From: Mercenaria mercenaria
Lineage: Eukaryota > Mollusca > Bivalvia > Venerida > Veneridae
NCBI RefSeq assembly: GCF_021730395.1
Contig: NC_069368.1
Location: forward strand, 62,315,501 to 62,379,500
DNA: 64,000 bases
Direction: 5' to 3'
Shown: positions 23,181 through 33,200 of the stretch, piece after piece
How positions within the stretch are numbered: the stretch's first letter is position 1
Layout of the letters: every line of letters begins with the position of its first letter
Program-made: the position numbers and the translations under genes
The notes under the pieces: generated by a model
What the model was told of the DNA's origin: nothing
Database searches by the model: none
What the model saw: only the letters and a program-made list of their open reading frames with translations

Positions 23181-23383
23181 ACCGAAAACACCACCGCGTT
23201 ATCCTTTAGGTATATAGATTAATGTAAGTGCTGCTTTTGGATGCTTCTCGACCCTTTGCAGCACATGCTACGGGGAAGATAAAGGATTTTTTAAAAGGAA
23301 AAAAAAGACAAAATGTTGTGTCACTGGTTTAAAAAAAAAGGAAATTAGAATAGCAGCATACAATTCTTGAGACTATTAATGAC

Positions 23384-23595
23384 TTAACTTTTAGCCTGCT
23401 GGCGGCAGGACATTCTGCCTTTGCGCCAGTGCAGACCAAGAGCAGCCTGCACATCCTTGCAGGCTAATCATGGTCTGCACTGTTCGCTATTCGGTCAGTA
23501 AATTTTCAGTGAACACCTCTGCGAATAATAAATGGTGCTGCCCAAACTGAATGATAGACCAGACCATTTTAGAAATTTAGCAGGGTAAAGGTTAA
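23384..23595 (+). mobile_element. MITE family B, fuller copy
   Basis: Both ends show TTAA followed by a related terminal sequence: TTAACTTTTAGCCTGCTGG at the left and CAGGGTAAAGGTTAA at the right. TTAA at both ends is the hallmark of piggyBac-type insertion (inference). About 212 bp. Related to the truncated copy at 20029-20174. Confidence 0.75.
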
Positions 23596-23687
23596 GTCCC
23601 ATCGACACTGCAACTTTTCGGCTTCTGATAGTTGAGGAAGAACCTGGCTACCCCCGTTAAGTATGGAGTCAGGCATGGGCGGTGTCC

Positions 23688-23760
23688 CCCAGGTACAACC
23701 AGCGGACATTAGTAAGCCAAAGTGCCAACTTTCTCCCAGGTACAACCAGCGGACATTGCC
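23688..23760. repeat. Two direct copies of 'ccaggtacaaccagcggaca'
   Basis: The phrase occurs at about 23689 and 23737, 48 bp apart. It directly precedes the LINE fragment. Confidence 0.7.
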
Positions 23761-23764
23761 CTAA

Positions 23765-24425
23765 ATGCCCTAAACGAACATTTTATAAATATTTCAAATA
23801 TAATTGAAAAAAACAAAGTTTGTCAATGACAATTTTTCAAATTTAAAACATTATCTAGATTAAATATTATTATTTCACAAATTTGAGATTGATTTCATTA
23901 CTCCTTTGGAAGTAAAAACATATCATATCTAAAATTGATCTTAAAAAAGCTACTGGGATAGACGGAATAAGCCCAAAGATTCTACATGACTGCGGAGATT
24001 TCATAACTCCAGCCATCACATCTATAATAAATAAAAGCATACACAGTGGTGTTTTTCCCGATAAATTAAAAGATGCTTACGTTATTCCAATTTTTAAAAA
24101 AGGGAATAAGCAGAATCCAAGTAATTATAGACCTATCTCAATTTTACCTACCATATCTAAGATATTTGAAAGGCATATTGCTTCACAGTTGCAATTGTAT
24201 TTCAAAAAGACAAATATATTACACACAAAACAATCAGGTTTTCGTCCTACACATTCATACCACACTGCTTTAACACTTTTTATTGATACTTGGTTGAAAG
24301 ATGTTGACAGTGGTAAATATGTAGGGTCAGTATTTCTTGATCTTCGAAAAGCATTCGATCTTGTCGACCATGAAATATTACTGCATAAACTAAAGCTTTA
24401 TCACTGTTACAGCGTTTATATTTAA
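23765..24425 (+). mobile_element. LINE fragment: non-LTR reverse transcriptase, 5' and 3' truncated
   Basis: From about 23928 one frame is open to the TAA at 24423-24425. It contains the classic non-LTR RT series: KKATGIDGISPKIL, then VIPIFKKGNKQNPSNYRPIS, QSGFRPTHSYHTA, and VFLDLRKAFDLVDHEILLHK, which holds the first catalytic aspartates of the RT fingers/palm. The YADD box and everything after it are missing. Upstream (23765-23927) 'ALNEHFINIS' and 'FEIDFITPLEV' can be read in other frames, so at least two frameshifts have occurred before the open block. No endonuclease domain. The style fits the CR1/L2/Jockey side of LINEs; clade is not certain. Non-functional. Confidence 0.85.
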
Positions 24426-24573
24426 TCACTTTAAACTGAACTTCACGGCATACATTTATGTCTGTAATCAATCAATTAACACTATGGTTAAGTGGTAGCT
24501 TAAAAATACAAGAAGTTGTCTGTGCTTTTCAAATTGTATTTCAATTTAGAACTTTATAATAAATTTTCAAACA

Positions 24574-24626
24574 TCACAGCTTGGCTTTCAGTTCTGTAAA
24601 CACCATGGCCAATCTTTGATTGATAC
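24574..24626 (-). CDS. Candidate last exon of an unrecognised host gene
   Basis: Minus strand: acceptor (tttaattttcag) precedes 24626. With two leading bases the frame reads INQRLAMVFTELKAKL then TGA at 24574-24576. The phase (one base needed from the previous exon) fits a donor at 28177 after the exon 28178-28253. Residues look like a soluble helical C-terminus. No domain recognised. A TATAAA-like variant lies just downstream. Confidence 0.3.
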
Positions 24627-24639
24627 CTGAAAATTAAAA

Positions 24640-25020
24640 AAACAGAAATCAGTAAAGATACACATATTCATAAGAGCTGTTTGAAGAACGTGTATGCCCC
24701 CCATGATGGGTTGTTCCTCTGATCAGTATGACCATGATCTACTAATCCCCAAAACATTTGGGATCATCTACTTCTTAAGCCTAATCATACCATGTATGGT
24801 AACTGTAAGAGCAATTGAGTACACCAGCTAGTGTGACGGACGAATTAAGAAGGCCCAAGACCTTGACCATATGACAGTGAATATATTTATGACACACTGA
24901 ATCATGAATAATAATATTTGTGATCAGTATAAAAGCATAAAACAGGTCATGTGCCCTCATTTGAACAAATTTGAGAGATGACCTTACAATGATCCTATAG
25001 ACCAATTTTAATGAAAACTA
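24640..25020. repeat. Diverged copy of the copy-I mollusc repeat
   Basis: About 24840-25015 repeats the order seen at 22870-23030: 'atatgac' and 'atttatgacacac', 'gatcagtataaaa', then 'cctcatttgaacaaatttg' and 'accttacaatgatcc'. Non-coding. Confidence 0.5.
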
Positions 25021-25735
25021 GAGTTGTCACAGGAGTGACATACCCCCACTAAGCCAATGTCGACAGTGAACATGCTTGACCTTTGACCTACTGACCTCAA
25101 AATCAAGAGAGGTAATCTGTTGGCCATGACCAAACTCCCTATGAAGTTTCATGATCCTCAGCCTAAGCGTTCTCAAGTTATTGTCCGGAAAAGGTTTAAA
25201 TGTTCCGGGTCACTCTGACCTTTGACCTTTGGAACTCAAAATCAATACAAATCATCTGCTGGTCATGACCAACCTCCCTATTAAGTTTCGTGATCCGTTT
25301 AAATGTTCCGGGTCACTGTGACCTTGACCTACGACATATTGACCTCATAATCTGTAGAAGTCATCTGCTGGTCATAACCAACCTCCCTATCAATTTTCAT
25401 TAACCTAGACGCAAGTGTTCTCAAGTTATCATCCGGACACCGTTTAACTTTTCGTGTTATTGTGACCTTGACCTTTGACTTACTAGCCTCAAAGTCAAAC
25501 TTGACCTGTATTTTATCATGTTACACGTGTGTACAAAAATTCATGATCCTAGACCCAAGCGTTCTCATGTTATCATCTTGAAACCGTATTTTATCATGTT
25601 ACACGTGTGTACAAAAATTCATGATCCTAGACCCAAGCGTTCTCATGTTATCATCCGGAAACCGTTTAAGTGTTCCGAGTCACTGTGACCTTGACCTTTG
25701 ACCTACTGACCTCAAAGTAGAACTTGCCCCCATTT
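25021..25735. repeat. Minisatellite array 1, unit ~143 bp ('gtgaccttgacctttgacc')
   Basis: Units share 'tgttccgggtcactgtgacc', 'ttgacctactgacctcaaa', 'catctgctggtcatgaccaa' and 'caagcgttctcaagttatc'. Starts of the motif near 25200, 25303, 25446 and 25668. One unit is shortened and one carries an internal duplication of ~76 bp ('tattttatcatgttacacgt' at about 25512 and 25588). Nuclear-receptor-like AGGTCA half sites recur simply because TGACCT is in the unit. Confidence 0.85.
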
Positions 25736-26781
25736 AACAGGTTTGGGAGAGGACCTTACAATGCTCCCACAGACCAAGTGTGATAAAGGTCCAGCCAGAG
25801 TTTCATGGGAAGATGTCATTTAAAGGCTTTTTTCCCCACAATTGTAAGTCTAACAGTCCCTAAAAGGACCAAACAGCTACACTTGAACAAATTTGGGAGA
25901 GAACCTTATAATTATGCTCCAGACCAAGTGTGATGAAGACCCAGTTGAACAAAGTGGTCTGAGGACCTTACACTGATGCTACAAAACATGTCTGATGAAG
26001 ACCAATAAAAGCTTTTATGAGAAAAAAGTCATTTAAATGCATTTCTTTTAAAGCTCTAGTGGCCCCCTAAAAGGGATCAAATGTCTCTATTTGCACAAAA
26101 TTGGGAGAAAACCTTATAATGTTGCTATAGACCATGTTTGATGAAGATCCATCAAGCAGTTCTTGAGGAGAAGTCATTTTAAAAGTTTTTTTTTTAGCTC
26201 CAGCAGCCCCTTAAAGTGGTCAAGTGCCCCAAATTCAACATGGTTAATATAGGACCTTATAATAATTCTACTAATCAAGTCTGATGAAGATCTATCAAGG
26301 TGTTCACGAAAAGAAGTCATTTAAAAGCATTTCAATTCTTAGCTTTAGCGGCACCTAAAAGGAAAAGGACCTTATAATGGAGCTATATACCGAGTTTGAA
26401 GAAGATACACCCAAGGTGTTTCTATTTTTAGCTCAGCCTCTAGCTGCCTCTAAAAGGGAGCCCAATTGCCCTCACTTGAACAAACTTGGGTGGGGACCTT
26501 TAAATAATGCTACAAACCAAATTCAAAATCCATCAAGCGGTTCATAAGAAGAAGTCATTTAAAAGTTTTTCTTCCTTTACCTTTTGATGGCCACTAAAAA
26601 GCATCAAGAAGAATCTTTGAAAACTCTTTAAATAAACTGACCAAGTTTTGTGTAATTCTGACCAGTAGTTTCAGCAAAGCAGATGTATAAATGAAATTAC
26701 TAACACAGGAAACCGGGCGATGTACAACGAACCATCCACCTACACTTACAGTTCACCCTGAAGAAAGTTCAGGTGAGCTAA
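25736..26781. repeat. Minisatellite array 2 ('gaacaaatttgggagaggac')
   Basis: About six diverged units, with spacings of roughly 110-190 bp, share 'cctaaaagggaccaa', 'ttgggagaggaccttataat', 'gaccaagtgtgatgaagacc', 'catcaagcggttcatgagaa' and 'gaagtcatttaaaagc'. The array ends at 'aaagttcaggtgagctaaaa' (about 26762-26781), the same end as copy I. Non-coding. Confidence 0.85.
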
Positions 26782-26952
26782 AATGGTGGCACCATTCATG
26801 AAATGCTGGTGCCAGTTGTGGACCTTGTGTCATGTGATGTGGGTGATGATGCCAAACAACTATTAAGTTTGAATTAAAACCATTTAATAATAACAGAGGT
26901 AGAGTGAATGTTCATGAAAACAAAACTTTTACCTAACATTTAAGTAAAAAGA

Positions 26953-27780
26953 GGGCCAAGATGGCCTTAGGTCGCTCATCTGAGTAACATGCCATAACAG
27001 TGTAAACATGTTTAACCTAGTGATTTCATGGAGACAAATATTCTGATCTATTTTCATTAAGATTGGAAGAAAATGTTGCCAGGTGACCTAGTTTTTGACC
27101 CCAGATGACCAAGATTCAAACTTTATCTAGATTTCATCAAGAAATTAATTCTGATAAAATTTCACCAATATCCATTAAAAAATGCAGCCCCTATTGCACA
27201 TACACGCGTTTTTTTTCTTTTATTTCACTGGGTGACCTAGTTTTTGACCCATATTAACCCATATTCACACCTGACCTAGACTTCATTCAGACAAGCATTC
27301 TGACCAATTCTCATGAGTTTCAAACTTAAAATGTGGTCTCTACAGTGTTAACAAAAATTTTCTTTGATCTGGCCTAGTGACCTAGTTTTTAATCTTGGCA
27401 TTAAGATCATCAAGATAAACTTCCTGACAAAGTTTCGTTAAGATTGACCTAATTTTTAACTCTAGATAACCCAGATTCAAAGTTGACCTATAAATTATCA
27501 GGCAAATTATTATAACCAATTCTCATCAGTTTCCATTTTAAACTGTGAACTCTAAGAGTGTTGACAAGATTTTCCTTTGATCTGGCCTGGTGACCTAGTT
27601 TTTAATTCCACATGACCCAGTTTCAAACTTGGTCTAGAGACTATCAAAATAAACATTCTGACCAAGTTTCATAAAGATTGAGTCACAACTGTGACCTCTA
27701 GAGTGTTTACAAGCTTTCCTTTGATTTGACCGAATGACCTTGTTTTTGACCCAACATGACCCAGATTCAAACTTTAAGTA
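26953..27780. repeat. Minisatellite array 3 ('gtgacctagtttttgacc')
   Basis: Starts 'agagggccaagatggcctta' and 'ggtcgctcatctgagtaac', then units of about 150 bp with 'gtgacctagtttttgacc', 'agatgacccagattcaaac', 'gacaaacattctgaccaa' and 'tttcattaagattg'. At least five units, increasingly diverged. A very common mollusc array type. Non-coding. Confidence 0.85.
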
Positions 27781-28177
27781 AGTACAATTTGGCATATTTG
27801 TGTATTTTTTTGGATCTTGTGTCATTATGATGTGGGAGATGACGTGGAACAACTGCAATGTATTTCAAGTTTTAATCAAATAATAATTAATACTAGAATG
27901 AAAAGTGCACTGAAAATTTAACCTGAAATTATTAGTGCAAAAGGGGTATAATTCATGAGTTTTGTCCCTTGTGTCATATGTTGTGGTTTTAAGTTTGAAG
28001 CAAATCCATCTTGTACTGTGTAGAAATGGATGCTGATGCCAGGGCAAGTAGGACAGCTCTCCATATACTTTATATACTTCATATAGGCAAGCTAAAAAAG
28101 CTTCAAATGAATTCAGTTTAGCAAGTACTTACTTGACTTGTATGTAGAAACTCAGTAGATAACAGGGCAACATTAAC
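27781..28177. other. No gene seen
   Basis: AT-rich DNA; probable intron or intergenic sequence beside the candidate exon at 28178-28253. Confidence 0.3.
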
Positions 28178-28253
28178 AAGGTGTCTTGGGCTGTTGCTCA
28201 CTCAGAACTGTCTTCAATAGGATGTCTTGTACAGATGTCAACTCATATAATAC
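28178..28253 (-). CDS. Candidate penultimate exon of an unrecognised host gene
   Basis: Minus strand: acceptor (atatttttcag) before 28253, then VLYELTSVQDILLKTVLSEQ and further codons QPKTP. A GTTAAT donor after 28178 leaves phase 1 and joins in frame to the exon at 24574-24626; if it is not used the frame stops one codon later. A stronger donor (CAA|GTAAGT) lies at 28133, beyond that stop. Helical, coiled-coil-like composition; no domain recognised. Confidence 0.3.
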
Positions 28254-28259
28254 CTGAAA

Positions 28260-29395
28260 AATATAAAACATATATACATGTTTTTCCATCAAATAATGTA
28301 AAGAACCACCCTCAACTACTTCATCTGACTGACCAAAATTGTTCCAACCCTCATTTTATTTTCTCTAGATGAAAACAAATATCCTATTATCTTCTTTCTG
28401 TCATAATCACTGTATTACTTTAGTGCAATTTCTGAAAGAAGTTTAGTAGAATGTAAGAATTCTTTAATAATTTTTACATGTAAGTACAATTTGCTCTGTC
28501 TGCAATTCTAGTTTAATCACTGTATTGTGAAAACAAATATGAAGAAAAAAACCTGATGATCTACCCATATCTAAAACTTTGGTATGGGCAAAACGATAAT
28601 TTCAACCTACATTAATACAGAAAATGTATATGCCACTCTGTTAGTTTCTATAGGATGCCATAATGATTGGCTGTAAAAACTAATTGTGTTTATGGGGATG
28701 GGTTCTTCTTATTCCTTTGTGAAGGTCAACAAGCAATTTACCAATTGTAGTTTTACTATTTTGATATTAGTATCTCCATAGTATTTAGTATAACACATCC
28801 TGAAAATACATAATATGAACAATACTTACTATAAATACTTACAATCATGTAAGACACAAAGTTGTTACACAAAATACCGTACAGTTCATATTAAACATAC
28901 CTCTTAATCAAATAATAACATTTCAGGCTCAAATATATACATGTGTGTGTAGTGGCATATTACGGTTAAAATACATATATTTCAGGAAGTGTAAACTAAA
29001 ATGTACATTGCTATGCAATTAATTACAGGTTACAAATACAAATTATGCATACCAGGTTGTGGACCTAAATGCACCATATGTCACAGCAGTATCTCAGCAC
29101 AGCATAACACACACACACACACACTCTGTGATTTGGTTAGAGGTCTATAAATGATTAAATGGTTTATAGTGCAAATAGAGAATGAGACAGTGATATAAGA
29201 AAGACTGCCATTTATGAAACAAAATATTAACAAACTGTCTAAACAGAATGAGCCAATAGCATAAAAGATAAAATCATTACTAGGCACTTTATGAAACCAT
29301 AGAATTGATAATTACAAACTGTAATGAGTGAAATAAAAACCTGTATTTAATCCAATATAAACTCAACTGTTTAAAATAAAAAGCTCAATACATGT
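28260..29395. other. No gene seen
   Basis: AT-rich sequence with a short (CA)n run near 29108-29123. Nothing else supported. Confidence 0.35.
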
Positions 29396-29399
29396 ATTC

Positions 29400-29552
29400 A
29401 GGGATATAAATTAGTAGGGGCCCAGTAGTCCATGACCCCTAGATTTTGGGCTGGGCCCCTAAATTGTTGGAGAAAATGCCCATATACCTAATGTTAAACA
29501 TTTATTTTTGACAGTCTGGGTCCCTAAATAAAAATAGCTAGTTTATATCCCT
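29400..29552. mobile_element. Small MITE with AGGGATATAAA ends
   Basis: Ends are inverted: AGGGATATAAATTAG at the left and CTAGTTTATATCCCT at the right, with GC-rich inner repeats 'ggggcccag' and 'ctgggcccc'. About 153 bp. Non-coding. Confidence 0.7.
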
Positions 29553-29819
29553 AGTATTTAGTTACATGACTATACTGACAGTGACCAGGTATCTTATGAA
29601 AGCCTAATCCAATGAAATTAAAGCATTTCAAAGGGAAAATTTTGACCTAGGGTCAATGCACATGAATGCACACAAAACACAATAAAACTAACAAAGGGAG
29701 ATAACTCTTATTTTGAAATATTACTATTCAAACCCTTAAAATCAGGGCTGTCACATATACATCCATGTTTTTGTGTATTTAACTATTCTAAAGCAATGGT
29801 CACATTTACGTTCACGCAC

Positions 29820-30112
29820 GTAGTTGGTCGTAGTTCATTTTAAACGTAGTTTGTCGTAGTAATACTACGGTCAACTAGGCTGAAGTACGCTCGAACTAGG
29901 TTTAAAAGATGAAATATGGAAAGTCTAAGTACGTTGAAGTACGTGTAAGTACGAACAACTACGTTCAACTACGAGTAAATCGGGTAGGGTTAACTAGGGT
30001 ATCACTACGTCTTACCACGAGCTACTACGTTACACTACGTATATACTACGATCGAAGTACGAACAACTACGACAAATTACGATTAACTACGTTGAGCTAC
30101 GGAAAAGCGTTG
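29820..30112. repeat. Left subterminal array of ACTACG/CGTAGT motifs
   Basis: At least twenty copies of ACTACG, AAGTACG or the reverse CGTAGT in about 290 bp, spaced mostly 9-12 bp apart. The outermost copies (to about 29870) point as CGTAGT and the rest as ACTACG, so the array switches orientation. Likely binding sites for the transposase or the MADF protein (inference). An open frame of 103 codons crosses the array only because the unit lacks stops. Confidence 0.85.
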
Positions 30113-30262
30113 TGGTTGCGCCTGCGCAGGACGGGAAAGCTACAGTCATTTTGCTCTGGGAAGTTGACGAGACAGCATCATTTAAGCTTCAGTATGCCGC
30201 CTAGGAAAAAACGATGTTAACAAACTAGTGCTAAAGTAGCAGATACGGTAGATTTAGAGGGA

Positions 30263-33200
30263 ATGAATAAGCCAGAGACGATAGAAGAACCTGTGGAGAG
30301 TCAGGAAATTGATACTCGGGATACGCGAGATACTCCCGACGTCCGGAGTTCTACTGAGGAGCCAGAGAGGATACAAGAACCTGAGGCTGTTACCGGAGAT
30401 AAGCGAGGCACGCCCAACGATCTTCCTTCTGTGCCTTCCAAGGAGAAAAGACCACCCCTCAAGCTGAACGGAGATCAAGAAGAAGTGGTGTTCGAGTTTG
30501 TAGAATCCCACCCGGAACTTTACAGCAAGGGGCACCAACATTTCATGAAGACTGGACACAAACAGGCATTGTTGCAATTGCTTGCCAACACATTGAATGC
30601 CACTGACTTTGCAGATGGTGGGTAGCACATTTTTATATTTATATTTTTCCTAATCTTTTCTTATAAAAAACTGACGTTCATTTCTTATGAACATCAACAA
30701 ATGTTACGTCAAACTGCTTAGCAGACAGTACAAATCTGCGCTGGGCCAATGCGAACGTTTCTCGATGACGCAATATATATTTCGTCTTGTCTACAGAATG
30801 GCCGAAAAACTGAATTTAAAAGTAAAATGCATAAAAATGCGCAATTTATACCACAGATTTGCTAACTAATGCAATGAAAATATAATTTAAATGCAATATA
30901 TAAAATGGATTTTTCCCGGTCTTCATGGTAAATGAACAGTTCATTGCTAGCGCGATTCATGTACATGTATTTGCCGATCCAGATCTGTTGTTCATTTCGC
31001 ATGAATACCGAAAAAATTCTATTTAATTTTTTAAGTATTTATAATTAGCGATATTATCATACTAGAATTGAAATTAATTTATATAACAGTAAAGTTTTTG
31101 TGTAATCGGCTCTCGTTTCATATCATGTTTTTGAGAATGTATTCACACATATTTCTTGTTTCATTTTTCAGGTTCAAATGCGAATGGATCCCGTATAATG
31201 ACGTGGTGGAACAGCCAGAGGTCGACTTATGACAGACTTACCCAAAGTGTGTCTGGCCAGGGCGCCAAACGGCTGACACCTCATGAAGAGCGTTTGCAGG
31301 AACGTCTGACATTTCTCAGCGGTCATGTGTACAGAGTGCCCAAACGAGCCGGGGTTAATGTAAGTATTCTATTTGTTTATATCATCTAACAATACAATTG
31401 CATTCCGTGAAATCTTGCTGTGATATTCTTAAATTGAGAGACGATGTATCATACCAAGGTAAAACTTTTATTGTGACAATGCATGTATAAAACTTTTAGG
31501 ATTTTACTAGGATATAGATTACGTTGTTTTTTATTGTAATGAAAGTTTTATGAATGTATAGATAGCCAGTTTTGATAAGTTTGTGTTGGATATGCACAAA
31601 GGTAACATTGGTTTATGGAACAGTTTTATTTTAAGTCATTAAGACAAACAAATTGAAAGTTTTCAGCGTTTGTACGGTTTAGTATGTTTTTATATACTTT
31701 AATGAATATTTCAGTTCAAAGATTGATACTGGTCAGCTAACTTAAAGTAGGAACTGTGTTTTAATTAACCAGTTTCTTTAATTATAATTGAGTGTTTATG
31801 TGCTTCAATGTTATGTTTGATATATATAATGTACATAAAAGAGACTGAAATTGAACGTAAATAATAATATAATCGGAACGAAAGATCCCTTGGAAGCGAA
31901 GAATGCAACCAAATGAAAGTAAAAGCAGACCCGGTTTGATTGAGTCTGTTCATCAGAGGTACTGGAAAGTGCAACATCTCTGACACCCTCCTAGTACCGG
32001 GGCCGTCATAATATAAGCATTATATATCTCTATTTATTTATCAAATCGCATAACTACAAGAATGTTTTAATGTTATATTTTGGGTGCTCCCTAGCCTACA
32101 GGACGTAGAAAGCTACATGTTGCCGAGACCTGCCATGAACAAACCTAATTGAACAGCTTATATGTATATAGTTTGCGCGATTAGCCTTTCCTATGGTTCA
32201 ATACGTGTAATACTATAATGTTGAATGTGTATGCTGGAATAAGTTGAATGTGAAAAGTTTTAATTAACCCTCTTTTCCTACTTTTAGCTCATGCAACGAC
32301 TTCGTGAAAAGCATCCCGATAGATTCAACGAACCCGCATCTCAGGATATGCAGCAACGGGATTCAGACACCGATTCCGAGCATGAGCAGACCACTCCTAC
32401 AGTCACGCAGACAGAAGAAAACGTCCGTAACTGCAACCAGACGGCCGTCAGCTCCACCTCTAGGAAGCAGAAACTCTCTCATCTTCTTCTGGAGAAAATC
32501 GAGAAGAGAATGGCCGCCAACCAGCAGCAAATGAGCCAGATTATCCAGCAGGTAAAACATTCCATACACATTTTACACAAATCATAAAATAGGGTTATTA
32601 ATATAGTTGTGTAATACAAAACACCGGATTCTACGAGTCGCAGACGAATCATACGAGTGCGCAGCACGAGTTTGATCCGTTCGCGACGAGAATTAATTCG
32701 GTGTTTTGTATCACATTACTGTATAATCTTTTTTATTATAAACTATGACTATAAATAAAATCACATATCTAAAATTCATAACATAAAAATATTTACATTT
32801 GCAGCAATTATTTTCAGTAAAAGTTTTTGGCGCACGAAAGTAGTCCCGGCGATCAAATACAGAAAATTATCACAGTGCCGAAATATGATATTACGCCTAG
32901 TTTTAACGAAAAATCTACATGAATAAACGTTAGGTATATAATAAAAGTGCTTTTCATACAAGCTGCATTTTTTTAAATTTTATAATAGTAATAATAACTA
33001 CGCTCCGAAAAGTTCTGGCTATACATGACGTTCACCTTGAATGTGCGTTCATGCGGACACATAAGTAACTGGTGGCGGTTGTCAAGAATTTTCCACGTTG
33101 TTCCAAATTCTCGACATGTGGCGGTTAGGTCAGCCTCCACCAGTATATCTTAACGTTGTGTAATAAGTTTGTTTGTTTCAAGTATACTGTATTAGGCCTC

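Noticed and set aside
25021-27780. Clusters of nuclear-receptor half sites (TGACCT)
   Set aside because: They are a direct consequence of the minisatellite unit, not evidence for regulation.
29909-30220. 103-codon open frame (MKYGKSKYVEVRV...) at the Harbinger left end
   Set aside because: It runs through the ACTACG array, whose unit lacks stops in this frame; the Y/V/R-rich composition simply reflects the repeat.
30254-30628. 124-codon minus-strand frame opposite the MADF exon 1
   Set aside because: Shadow of the real exon on the other strand; no splice or domain support.
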